Part shown: positions 33,669-43,035 of the stretch, in pieces
Numbering within the stretch: the first letter of the stretch is position 1
Layout of the letters: every line of letters begins with the position of its first letter
Origin: Podocnemis expansa
Taxonomy: Eukaryota > Chordata > Testudines > Podocnemididae
Direction of reading: 5' to 3'
DNA length: 64,000 nt
Assembly (NCBI GenBank): GCA_007922195.1
Contig: ML681964.1
Coordinates: 7,024,445-7,088,444, forward strand
Notes under the pieces: model-generated
The model's input: only the letters and a program-made list of their open reading frames with translations
Told to the model about the DNA's origin: nothing
The model's database searches: none
Translations under genes and position numbers: made by a program

Positions 33669-34119
33669 CAGAGGCAGATTAGGGGCCTCAGAGCCCTTGG
33701 GCCATCCCTGCTGGTGGCTCACCCTGCCTGGGGCTGCAGGCTCTCCTAGGGCCATGCCTGGCCCTCTGTGGGTGGGCCAGCACTGGGGGGGTGCATCTGA
33801 GGCCAGATGCTGGCCCCGGCCTGGCTGGTTGGCCCCTGGGAGTGGCGAGGACAACAGGTGTGCACAGTACAGCTTCTGGGCTGGCCGGAAGGCTGCGCTG
33901 GAGGCCGTACTGCATGCCAGGCAGCCCCACCCCGGGAGCAGAGTGGTGAGTAGTGCTGGCCCACCTCCACCCTGGAGGAGGAACAGCCAGCCCAGGGGAG
34001 GGGTAGGAGCACAGAGATAGCCTTTGGGCCGATCTGCCCGGTTCCTTCCAGTGGTGGTCAGGCGGAGGGCTCCCACATCGTGGTGGGCCCCTGGGCATGG
34101 GTCCCACAGCTTCATGCAG
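33669..34119. mobile_element. hAT-like miniature element with perfect 8-bp duplication
   Basis: TAAATTGG at 33661-33668 and 34120-34127 flanks the insert exactly, and the host element continues on each side. The insert starts CAGAGGCAGATTAGGGGCC and ends CCCACAGCTTCATGCAG. Termini are not strongly inverted, so the hAT call rests mainly on the 8-bp duplication and the CAG start. The interior is GC-rich and opens frames of up to 227 codons on the reverse strand; these have no motifs. Confidence 0.75.
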
Positions 34120-34329
34120 TAAATTGGTGTAGAGAGGCACTCATGCTGGTAGGAGCCAAACTGAAGTGAAGACACTTCCACAGCTAGGCTGATGCAAGGC
34201 AGCTTACTTCGACCCAACCCTGTAGCGTAGGTCAGAAGGACAGAGAAGGATTCAGGCCATCTCTTACAAAAGCATGAGAAAAAATGAGAACATCCTCCTG
34301 GGCCCTGAGACTGGGCATGTCTGACCAAG

Positions 34330-34620
34330 GCAGCATGGTCCAATCTGTGGATAGGGCCCTGGACCAGGAGTCAAGAGACCTGCATTGTTTTTTGTGGATC
34401 TGCCACTGACCTACTGTTTGATCTTAGGCAGATCTCTTCAACACTATTTTCTTACTACTCTCCCAAAACCTCTTTCTGTGTGTCATGCACATTTAGATCA
34501 TTTTCTCTCAAAGACAGGGACTATTTCTTACTATGTGTTTCTATAGCACCTTGCACAATTGGGCCCTGCTCATGATTTGGGCTCTAGGTGCTAGTGTAGC
34601 ATGAATAATTCTGAAGCCTT
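34330..34620 (+). repeat. MIR-like SINE with conserved tail
   Basis: AAGGCAGCATGGTCCAATCT, GGGCCCTGGACCAGGAGTCA, GACCTGCATT, then GATCTGCCACTGACCTACTG and TTAGGCAGATCTCTTCA correspond to the head and core of a MIR-type SINE. At 34500-34620 AGGGACTATTTCTTACTATG, CTATAGCACCTTGCACAATT and GGGCTCTAGGTGCTAG are the tail seen at 12494-12772. This is the most complete copy of that SINE here. Confidence 0.75.
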
Positions 34621-35675
34621 CCTCTCTCAATTTTTCAGGTTCAGTAACTCCACTGGCATGAAGAACTACACCAGCCATGCAAAGACCACATCAACAACCA
34701 CATCTGTGGAATGCAGTGGTGGGTGTACCATTTAAGGGTTAATTTTTTATAGAAAAAAGTCCATGGGCTGTGGGCAGAGGGAGGTGGGGGGAGATGGAGA
34801 GTATTTCAGTATTAACATGCAGCTGGCTAATACAGCTGAATAGCCCTGCCTCAGCTGCTACCTTTTTCAAAACCAGAGAGAGTGAGGAAAACCTGTGGCA
34901 ATATCTATTAAAAGTTGGAGGAAGGGGGTTTGCTCAGGGGGCACTTTTCCATCTCAAAGAAAAGTGATGATTTAGAAGTGAGAAGGCTCCCCTCGAGGGG
35001 ATTTTGTGAACCATGCAATGCTAATTAACTCCATTGTTATATTTTGTTTTGAACATTAGAGTCTCTCTGGGATTGCAGCACTTCTTTCTCCTGCAAGAGA
35101 TTTAAATTTTGCACCGCTGTATAAAATGTCCTCAGCATTACATCAGCAAAAGGATTAACAACAGAGAGAAGCATATGGCCATAATTTTTGTGGGGTAATG
35201 GGGAGGATGTTTTCTCCCCTCCCCAGTTCTATGCTCAGTGGGGACTATTTTGTACATAATTGCTTTCACTGTTACTTTAACCTTAAGTTAAAAACAAGTC
35301 TACATCAAACACTGGGCAGCATCTCACTTTGATCTTTAGAGTATTCAAACCACTTCCTAGCATACTGTGCAAGAGTTGGTCTTAATGTTTAAATGGTATG
35401 GGCATGACTGGGGAAAGAAAAAAAAAAAACTGTTTGAGAATGGAAGCAATGGTAAAATGCTGATTAGCTCATCTAATGAGTCACTCCCAACGGTAAAACT
35501 AGAAAATGAAAGCTCCCATCTGTCTGAAGCCCTGGCTATCTCAGCCCGACAAAGTTATGAGGGAACTCAGTTCACACTGTGCTAGATGTCATATTCCATG
35601 TCTGGGGGGTTGTATACTATGAATGCTTCTGCCTCTACTCAGTCTTTTCTGATGTGGACGCCAGCTTAATACTTA
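34621..35675. other. Stretch without recognised feature
   Basis: AT-rich with a short A run near 35421. Only short frames, no repeat phrases. Confidence 0.5.
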
Positions 35676-35760
35676 GTGCTTGACTCTCCTCTCAAAATGG
35701 GCTACACCCATGTAAATTGACCTCAGTGGGGCAATATCAGATCAATGCACAAGACTCAGG
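35676..35760. repeat. Short palindromic interspersed repeat (weak)
   Basis: TGCTTGACTCTCCTCTCAAA, CTACACCCATGTAAATTGAC and CCTCAGTGGGGCAATATCAG follow the palindromic family order with many changes. Confidence 0.3.
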
Positions 35761-35943
35761 CTGTCCTAAACATGAGCCAATCCTTCAGCTTCTGTATAAA
35801 ATCTCCAGTGGTTCTGAGAAAGTCCAGTTTATATATTTTGTTTTGAACATTGTTATTCCCTTGTCTATGCTGTCCCAGCTCCTTGCTCTCCACAAGGCAG
35901 TATATGCAGAAAGTTGTTGCTTGCCTTCCCACATTATAACAAG

Positions 35944-36142
35944 TTTTGTGGCACTCAAGACTAACACATTTATTTATTGCATGAGCTTTCATGGATGAAA
36001 ATCCCAAGTGTCTGACAAAGTGGGACTTTCTCCCACAAAAGCTCATGTGATAAATATATTTGTTAGTTGTTAGAAGTGCCACAGGACTCCTTGTTTGTTT
36101 TGCTGAAGCCTGAACTAGACTGACACAACTATCCCTCTGGAA
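35944..36142. mobile_element. Two Penelope-like ends joined head to head
   Basis: At 35944-36003 the reverse-strand orientation is present (GTGGCACTCAAGACTAACAC, then ATTTATTTATTGCATGAGCT). From 36004 to 36142 the forward orientation follows (GTGGGACTTTCTCCCACAAA, AGCTCATGTGATAAAT, then GTGCCACAGGACTCCTTG and ACTAGACTGACACAACTATC). Together they make an inverted repeat with arms of about 60 bp. The forward half keeps a decayed hammerhead-like core (CTGACAA, stem, AAA, AGCT, C, ATGT). Confidence 0.75.
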
Positions 36143-36446
36143 CTTCCTGTATTAGACAGCTTGGATCCCAAGTTACAGCTTGCAAAATGTTTCTCTAGAG
36201 AGAGCCTGTGGCTCTGTAAAATGTGTATCTTCATCTGAGCCATAACTTGCAAATATAGTCCAAGGATATGAAGTGGATATCTGTAAATTTGCAGGGCTCT
36301 ATCTGCATACGCCAGTGAAGAAGCTAATGTATGTGTACCATTCCCTTCTGCTGGATGGAATTATATCTGCAGCATCATAGGCCCTAAGATTGATTATCCT
36401 TTAACTCAAGCCTAAGATTTTGTAGCAAGGAAATCTGCGTCCTTTC
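36143..36446. other. Stretch with a short GGATAT repeat phrase
   Basis: At about 36262-36302 GGATATGAAGTGGATATCTG and GCAGGGCTCTAT resemble the unit at 23935-24125. Nothing else is recognised. Confidence 0.4.
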
Positions 36447-36963
36447 GGCTATGTCTACACTTAGATTGTTAAATCAATTTAACTTAAATTGGTCTAATTG
36501 AATCGAAATAAAAATCATTAAATCATTTTAAGTTAAATTGTTTAACATGGCTCCACTAGAAACCCAAATTGGACTAGCATGTCCATGGACAGGACCTGCT
36601 AGTTCAATTTAGGAGAGAGGCACCATGGGCGGTGTGGCAAGATGGACCCCAAGAAGTGCCATGCTCCCACCCAATATATAGAAAGAGGAAGGCACCCTGA
36701 GAGGGAGAAGGGCAAAAAGTGTTAAATCAAAATAACAGTTAAATCGAAATAATGTGGGTACACTGTGTTATTTTGAAGTAATAATTTTGATTTAACTGTC
36801 ATTTCCATATAAAGCAAAGTTTTATTATTTCAAAATGACCATTCGTTATTTCTAAATAAGGGTGCTTCTCATTTTGAAATAATGAAAGCTTGTGTAGACA
36901 TGCACTACTGTAAATCAAAATAATCATCATTATTTTGATTTAAAGTGTAAATGTAGACATACC
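36447..36963. mobile_element. Palindrome-rich Harbinger-like miniature element, copy B
   Basis: Termini are GGCTATGTCTACACTTAG and AATGTAGACATACC. TTC precedes and TTT follows, a 3-bp duplication with one change. The core 36545-36718 matches that of 2857-3022 closely (AACATGGCTCCACTAGAAAC, AGGACCTGCTAGTTCAATTT, GCACCATGGGCGGTGTGGCA, GAGGAAGGCACCCTGAG). The wings have the same layout but are built from TTATTTTGAAATAA- and TTTTGATTTAA-type words instead of TTCGAA words. Confidence 0.8.
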
Positions 36964-37739
36964 TTTCTTGCTATTGTGAAATTCCAAACAGTTGGGAGGG
37001 AGAGGGAGAGAAGGCAGGGAGGGCACAGTAGAATGACAGCTGTGAAATCTTGGGTGGCCACAGGCTTGTTAGAATATGTTTAACTATAATTTGATTAGAG
37101 ATCTTTGACTAAGTGCATCAGAAATAAAAATGTTATCATCATGAACATCTTCAGAAATGTGGCCAGTACAAATGGTACATACATATTTGGGAGCTATTCA
37201 GAGCCTCCCACATCTATCAGCAGTTTGGACTATGCTGGCAAGACTGCAAATGGCGTTACCATACATCTTATACATATGAGAATCTTGCAGGGCCATTGTC
37301 CACTGGAAAGTCTGGCTAAGGAAGTCTTTTGCTATATACAAAAACCACTTGGAAGAGCAATGTCATCGTCTGCCTGTCAAACAGTGTGAGCGGTACAGCA
37401 GCTGGCAGTCTTCAGTCAACTGAAGCACAAGATTAGACATGCTTAAATGGTTGGCTTTGTCAGGGATGCAGTGGAGATGTATATCAAGGCAACAGGAATA
37501 AACAGGTGAATTAGAATCTGTCATTTAAAACTTGCCATCCTTTCCAAGTATATGCTGGGGTTCGTAGAAGTGGGCTTACTGTAACTTTTTAATATAAAAG
37601 ACTGATATATTTCATAAACTTCTATATAACCTGCACTCCACCCTGCCTGCAGCCACCAACAGCAAGTTTTGTATGCCATATTCCAGTGCAGACTATCCAC
37701 TGATCCCACCAGGAGTCTCCTCGTTCAAACATTGCCAAA
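36964..37739. other. Stretch without recognised gene
   Basis: The forward frame 37105-37389 (94 codons) contains no known domain. I do not call it a gene. Confidence 0.4.
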
Positions 37740-37870
37740 ATTAGTCTTAGACTCTACAGTCGATGAGACAAGGACTGTCCCTTACTCTTTCTTTGTTCAG
37801 CACTTGGAACAATGGGCTTCTGATTCTGATTGGGGCCTTTTGACATCGCTATCTATAAATCAATGAATAC
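37740..37870 (+). repeat. SINE tail fragment
   Basis: GACTCTACAGTCGATGAGAC, AAGGACTGTCCCTTACTCTT, CAGCACTTGGAACAATGGG and GATTGGGGCCTTTTGAC correspond to the SINE tail at 34500-34620 and 12650-12772. Confidence 0.6.
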
Positions 37871-37940
37871 TAGTGACACATTATTCATCTAAAGGATCTT
37901 TGTGATTATTGCTATTTCTGTTGGAGCCATCCTCCCTGAA

Positions 37941-37998
37941 ACAAACAAGGAGTCCTGTGGCACTTCTAAAGACTAACAAATTTATTTATTTACTTATT
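37941..37998 (-). mobile_element. Short Penelope-like insertion (58 bp) with duplication
   Basis: The insert holds ACAAACAAGGAGTCCTGTGG and CACTTCTAAAGACTAACAAA, then a T-rich (TTTA)n end. CTCCCTGAA at 37932-37940 and CTCTCTGAA at 37999-38007 flank it, a 9-bp duplication with one change. Like 33394-33431 it is a strongly 5-prime truncated PLE. Confidence 0.7.
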
Positions 37999-38407
37999 CT
38001 CTCTGAAGTTGCTGTTAAGTCAGTTCTGTTTGGGAAAAATTATTCCTCGGGCTCATATCACATCCCATTGATTCTAAACTAATAAAGAATCCCAGAAGAG
38101 GGGAACTCTTTAGCTCACTTTGAATTTACACAGGCGAAATGCTTTGCTATGCCATGGGCCCAGTTCTCTTCACTCACTAAACTAGAGCCAGTACAAAAAT
38201 TAGTGTACCTCCTCTGGCCTCTGAAAAAATTGTAAGAACAGCCAGACTGGGTCTGACCAATGGCCCACCTAGACCAGTATCTTGTCTTCCAACAGTAGCC
38301 AATGCCAAGTGCTTCAGGGGAAATGAACAGAACAAATAATCAACAAGTGATCCATCCCATCAACCATTCCCAGCCTCTGGCAAACAGAGGCTAAGGATGC
38401 TTCAGAG

Positions 38408-38893
38408 CAGGGGTCGACAACCCCGGCACCCATGCCAAAAATGGCACAGGGGCAGAGCCTGAGCAGCATGCAGCGCCACTCAGGCTCCCCCACTGGCCCT
38501 GTTTCTCCTGGTGCTGTGTGGCTGGGTGGCAAAAGTCACATGCCATTGCAGCCCTTTCCCGGTGGCTGCATTTCCCCACTGGGGCCAGGAGGGACAAAGA
38601 AGCCATGGTGCACTGCTCTTCTAGCCCCTGCTGACCCCACCCCTTGCTGGGCAGGACTGGAGGAGAGTGGGGCAGGCTGGCCCGTCTGCTTCCAGCTCCG
38701 ATCCAGGAGCCGGAAGACACTTGCTGGCAGGGTCGAGAGCCGATCCCGGCTGGGACCCCGAGGCCACCCGCCAGTGGGGTGGAGGGAGCCGGCCACGGCT
38801 CCAGACTGAAGGCCTAGCCTTGCCCCCTTTTGGCCCTGCCCCAGCACCAGCTGACGGTCTGGTGGGCAGTGCTGGCATAGGTTGCTGCCCCTG
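38408..38893. mobile_element. hAT-type miniature element with perfect 8-bp duplication
   Basis: CTTCAGAG at 38400-38407 and 38894-38901 flanks it exactly. Ends are CAGGGGTCGACAACC and GGTTGCTGCCCCTG. It is inserted in the reverse-strand CR1 of 38228-40215, whose sequence continues on both sides. GC-rich interior; frames of up to 125 codons are open on both strands without a motif. Its terminus is shared with 41179-41705. Confidence 0.9.
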
Positions 38894-39863
38894 CTTCAGA
38901 GCATGGTTTTGCATCCCTGTCTATCTGCCTGACTAATACCCATGAAGTTATTCTCCAGCAACTTAGCTAGGTTTGTTTGTTTGAAGCCCATTATAATCTT
39001 GGCCTTCATAACCTTCTCTGGCAAAGAGTTCTACGGGCTGACTGTGTGTTGTGTGAAGAAATACTTCCTTTTGTTGTTTTAAACCCAATGCTAGTTCTTG
39101 TGTTTTGAGAAAGAGTAAGTAACACTTCCTTATTCACTTTCACCACACCACTCATGATTTTACAGACCTCTATCATATCCCCCCTTAGTCATCGCTTTTG
39201 CAGGATGAAAAACCCAAGTCTTATTAATTTCTCCTCAAATGGAAGCTGTTCCCTACTCCTAATAATATTTATTGCCAATTTCTTTATTTTTTCCAATTCC
39301 AATAAATCTTTTTTGAGATGGGGTGACCAGGTTTGCATGCAGTATTCAAGATGTGTGCATACTATGCATTTGTAAAGAGACAATTTTTTCTGTCTTATTA
39401 TCTCTCCCATTCCTAATGATTCCCAATATTCTGTTAGCTTTTTTGACTGACACTGCACGTGTGTGAAAGTTTTCAGAGGACTGTCCACAATGATTCCAAG
39501 ATCTCTTTCTTGAGTGGCAACAGCTAATTTAGACCTCATAGTTTTATATATGTAGTTGGGATAATATGTATAGTTTTCCAATGTGTATTACTTTGTATTT
39601 ATCAACACTGAATTTTATCTGCCATTTTATTACCCAGTTATGAGAGATCCTGTTGTAACTCTTCACTCTCTGCTTTGGACTTAACTATCTTGAGTAGTTT
39701 TGTATCATCTCTAAATTTTGTCACCTCACTGTTTATCCCTTTTTCCAAATCATTTAGGAGTACGTTGAACAGTATTAGTCCAGTAGTTCTCAAACTACCA
39801 ATAGGAATCCAGTAGTGGATTGTGGAGCCCCCTGCTGTCACCACTGAAAGACTGGAATGCATT

Positions 39864-39985
39864 CCTTTCTGTAAGTTCACCCATCTTCGAAGCATCTGAG
39901 GAAGTGGGATCTTCTCCCATGAAAGCTCATGCAAAAAATAAATCTGTTAGTCTTAAAGTGCCACACAACTGCTTGTTGTTTTTTT
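39864..39985 (+). mobile_element. Penelope-like element with 13-bp duplication
   Basis: ACTGGAATGCATT at 39851-39863 and 39986-39998 flanks the insert exactly, which fixes its borders. The insert runs from CCTTTCTGTAAGTTCACCC, through a hammerhead-like core (39892-39932), to AATCTGTTAGTCTTAAAGTG, CCACACAACTGCTTG and a T run. It is the cleanest PLE insertion for boundary purposes. Confidence 0.85.
39892..39932 (+). ncRNA. Hammerhead-ribozyme-like motif in Penelope-like element
   Basis: Order on the forward strand: GCAT (39892-39895), CTGAGGA (39896-39902), one A, GTGGGA (39904-39909), loop TCTTC, TCCCAT (39915-39920), GAA (39921-39923), AGCT (39924-39927), C, ATGC (39929-39932). This is the layout of a type I hammerhead: stem I (GCAT with ATGC), CTGANGA, stem II, GAA, stem III, H, cleavage, stem I. 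Stem III would be the self-complementary AGCT, which can only pair between two molecules, as reported for dimer-acting hammerheads of PLEs and retrozymes. One extra A precedes stem II, so activity is unproven. Confidence 0.5.
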
Positions 39986-40215
39986 ACTGGAATGCATTGC
40001 TCAAAGATGTAGTTGTTGGGTCATGGGCATAAATGATTTTTTTTCAATTGGGTCCCAAGAAAAAGAGTTTGAAAACCAGTGCCCCAGGGGACACCACTAT
40101 TTATATCTCTCCATTGTGAAAACTGGCCAATTTATTCCTAACGTCTGTTTCCTATCTTTTAACCAGTTACTGATCCAGGAGAGGACCTTCCCTCTCATTC
40201 TACGCCAGTTGACTT

Positions 40216-40570
40216 CCACTGACTTCAGTGAAGTTGCTCTTGATTAACGTGACTGGAAAAAGAGAATCAGGTCCAGTATGTTTCCCAGGAACAAAAATAT
40301 TGTCAGCAGAGCACTCCTAAAAGAAATCTTTATCTAACTGCTCCTTTCCTCACTGGTTGTGGTTATAAGGAGAGCTTTTTGTTAACATGGGCTACCCAGT
40401 GTCTAATCCCCCTAATCCCACATCTACCCTTACAGCAAGATCACATATCCTTAGCACCTGGCTCATCACCAGCTGGTTAGAATGCTGGCCCCACATATTG
40501 CTGCAAATCTGCCTAAGTACCCTTGTTATCGAGTATGCTAGTTACCATCATTTCTTGTATTCGGGTACAT
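40216..40570. other. Stretch without recognised gene
   Basis: A palindromic-repeat phrase (GACTTCCACTGACTTCAGTG) follows the CR1 end near 40209. Beyond that, nothing was recognised. Confidence 0.4.
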
Positions 40571-40849
40571 CAGGGGTTCTCAGTCTGGTGTTCAAGACCC
40601 CTCAAGGGGTCGTGAGGGTATTAATGAAGGGGGTTTGCCAGCTATAAGCCCCCACATGTGCCATATATGGCTACCTGAGGGGAGTGTCAGAGACCAGTGG
40701 CTGTTGGCCACATGTTGTGAAGGCAGTGCTGCCCCCAGCAGCAGCACAGAAGAAGGAGTAGCATTGCTGGGGCGGGGGGTCATCACAGCCTGTAATATTT
40801 TCAAAGCGGGGGGGGGAGAGGACCCAGAGAATAAGTTTGAAGACCCCTG
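40571..40849. mobile_element. hAT-type miniature element
   Basis: Ends CAGGGGTTCTCAGTCT and AAGTTTGAAGACCCCTG are imperfect inverted repeats. GGGTACAT (40563-40570) and GTGTACAC (40850-40857) flank it, six of eight matching. A G run lies near 40807. There is no coding content. Confidence 0.65.
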
Positions 40850-41178
40850 GTGTACACCCTATTGCATTAGGTCTCTAGTGAACCACTGCAGACAGACACC
40901 TTGAACCGCTGGGTCTGGTGTACAGTGGCTATCTGAAAACCCTGGATGCCTCATGATTTCGATTTTCAGAGACAAGGATGATGCATGTGATTTGGGCTCA
41001 GTGAGACATTTTACCAGCCAGGCTTTGAATTTTGATGATTAATTTCCTGGCAAGGAAGCTAAGGTGACACTAAATGTCATGGCAGAGGCTTCAAGCCCTT
41101 TGAGATCACTGAGTCTGGGGGAATTCTGTGAAGGCTTTCCATAGGTACTTAGAACACATAGCGTTTTAAAATGTAATT

Positions 41179-41705
41179 CAGGAGTAGGCAACCTCCAGCA
41201 TGTGTGCTGACAGTGGCACCTGAGCCCATTCAGAGCAGCATGTGGCACTCTCTGCAGTACCACAGAAATTGCCACTGCTGCCACCAAAAGCCACTCTGGG
41301 CGGCTTCCTTTGGGTGCAACTGGGACACAGGGATTCACCCCATGCCTATGCGTCCACGTGAGACAGAAATAAGCTGCCCAGAGTGGCTCCTCTCTGTAGT
41401 GTGATGCTCCCCAAAGAAGCCACTCTGGGCAGCTCCTTTCTGCAGCATGCCTGGGGACCCCTGAAAGGAGCTGCTTCTTATCGTGGCATGCCTGGGGACC
41501 CCTGCCCCCAGGCACACTGCCAAGATTAGTCACTCTGGGTAACTTATCTCCATGGCATGCCTGGGAAGTGTTTCCATTCCAGCTGTGACAGCTGCTGAAT
41601 TTTCAGGCAGCCACTACATTTTTTCAGTAGAGCAGTCCACTGGTACCAGCTGAAGGTCAGGGAGGAAGGACCGACACAGGGGTCAGCAAAGGTTGCTGAC
41701 CCCTG
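41179..41705. mobile_element. hAT-type miniature element with perfect 8-bp duplication
   Basis: ATGTAATT at 41171-41178 and 41706-41713 flanks it exactly. Ends are CAGGAGTAGGCAACCTCC and GCAAAGGTTGCTGACCCCTG. Inside, the phrases GCCACTCTGGGCAGCTCC, GGCATGCCTGGGGACCCCTG and TGCAGCATGCCTGGGGACCC recur in diverged copies about 50 bp apart. It has frames of up to 164 codons on the reverse strand without a motif. Its termini are of the same type as 38408-38893. Confidence 0.9.
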
Positions 41706-41713
41706 ATGTAATT

Positions 41714-42924
41714 ATTAGGGCTGCTCAATACACCAAAGCCCTGAAGAGCTGTTAGTGTGCTGATTGTATCTTCACTTGGAGGCCAAGCCTGCTAACTTCA
41801 GCAGCTTGCGGTATAGGCAGAAGCCTAGGTGGAGCCCAGTCACCACTCAGGTATAGCTAAATAGAAGGGTGTTTTACTAGGATTGACAGGAAAAGATTGC
41901 AGATGCTCCAGGTACAGAGGCTTAATCAGATACATTTCAAAGTGAGCAATAGATTCCTGAGGCAATCCAATCAAAAGACAGTTTTTTTCAGGCCTTGTGT
42001 CTGGAATGTCCTCTTCAGTCTGATTTTTGTTGCAAGCAAATAGGAGCTTGCAGGTTTCCGAGTCAGAATGTAAGTTTCTCATCCTTAGCCAAAGCATTTC
42101 TGACCTTTAGACACCATGAGAACATTTTTTCTGTGTCTGAATGAACCTGTAGACTGATTTACCCTGCTGATTGCAGGAGACAGTATATTCTTTGTAAACA
42201 CACTGAGGTATTTACTCCAGACCGTGGATACGCATCACCAGTGTACATCAGCAATGAGTACTTTCTACAAGCCAAGTATGGGTAAGGTAAAGCTGAGATA
42301 TGTTTTCCCTCAGTTAATATCCACTCTGTTCTGAGGTACTTTCCTCTTCCCTATAATCCTTGGAAAATTTCCTTAAGAATGAAACTTTCTGCAACACAAA
42401 CTCCTGCCTTGATCTCACTGTGGTCTCAGGAGTCCCACAATATGTTGAAAGGTGTTAAGTGTCTTCTATACACAGCCCATCCCAACCTCTCCTGTTCACT
42501 CTATTTACTGTCAGGGGTCATAACTGTTTTCAAAGAAGACTGATCCCTTGCCTAGAACTGGCAATATCCCAGAACTTGTCCCATTCATCCTGCAGGTCAA
42601 GTCCTAAAACTGCCAGAAGCCTCAGAAATCAGCCTGTCAGACACTAAAAGAAGCAGAGATTGTCGTCACTTTGCCATACACTTCAAAGCACCAGAGTCCT
42701 TGTTTTAAATCTGTACCATGCTTCACGTAATAACTTCTCTCCTTGAAGATTAAAGATAAAACTTTTAAAATTAATTTGCATAACTGGATCTTTTTAAAGT
42801 AGAAACTAAAATTGTACCCTTCTCAACAAAAAGGCTCTCAGAAAAACCAATAGAGCAGTTGCAAGGTACTGATGTGTCACTCTGATAAACTAAACCCAGA
42901 TGTTGAACGGTATCTAAACATAGT
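41714..42924. other. Stretch without recognised gene
   Basis: Only short frames (up to 85 codons), no motif, no repeat that I recognise. Confidence 0.5.
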
Positions 42925-43035
42925 GAGCCAAACTCTGATCTCAGGTATATTAGTGTAAATTTGAAGCAACTCCACTCACTTCAATGGAATTAGTTCAGAT
43001 TTATATCAGTAACTGAGAGCAGATTTTGGTCAAGT
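42925..43035. repeat. Short palindromic interspersed repeat
   Basis: CCAAACTCTGATCTCAG, GTATATTAGTGTAAATTTG, CACTCACTTCAATGGAATTA and GATTTATATCAGTAACTGAG are the two arms of the palindromic family, arranged as inverted copies. Confidence 0.5.

Larger units (their letters stand above)
33325..34231. mobile_element. Harbinger-like miniature element, twice interrupted
   Basis: The element starts GGCCATGTCTACACTGC after TCA at 33322-33324 and runs to a worn 3-prime end near 34231 (CCCTGTAGCGTAGG), followed by TCA. Its own body covers 33325-33393, 33432-33668 and 34120-34231. It includes phrases such as ATTGACCTAATTACTACC, GGAGGTGGTGTTATTAAATT and GGTGTAGAGAGGCACTCATG, which I know as a common turtle and crocodilian element. 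A PLE (33394-33431) and a hAT (33669-34119) are nested in it. Confidence 0.7.
39781..40081. mobile_element. hAT-type miniature element, invaded by a Penelope-like element
   Basis: Ends CAGTAGTTCTCAAACT and AGTTTGAAAACCAGTG are inverted repeats. Internal phrases TGGAATGCATTGCTCAAAGA and TCATGGGCATAAATG match 17515-17708. It sits in the reverse-strand CR1. No clean 8-bp duplication is visible; a small loss next to the 3-prime end is likely. The PLE at 39864-39985 is nested in it. Confidence 0.75.
38228..40215 (-). mobile_element. CR1-type LINE, reverse strand, interrupted
   Basis: Left end: GGTCTGACCAATGGCCCACC, TAGACCAGTATCTTGTCTTC. Later phrases CAAAGAGTTCTACGGGCTGA, TTGTGTGAAGAAATACTTCC and GGGTGACCAGGTTTGCATGC follow the reverse strand of a CR1 3-prime half. 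The reverse frame 39189-39581 reads LAVATQERDLGIIVDSPLKT and, later, YKCIVCTHLEYCMQTWSPHL, which is ORF2 C-terminal sequence. 39638-39934 on the reverse strand adds ILFNVLLNDLEKGINSEVTK and FRDDTKLLKI, the RT block with the FxDD motif (FRDD). It is interrupted by hAT elements at 38408 and 39781. Confidence 0.85.

Noticed and set aside
33660..34343. A 227-codon reverse frame as a gene.
   Set aside because: It crosses the hAT insert with its exact duplication and continues into the host miniature element, so it is a composite of repeats.
37105..37389. A 94-codon forward frame as a small gene.
   Set aside because: No domain or conserved feature could be named, so it is left as unsupported.
41039..41533. 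A 164-codon reverse frame as a gene.
   Set aside because: It starts outside and ends inside the hAT-type element at 41179-41705. There is no domain, and internal repeats explain its length.
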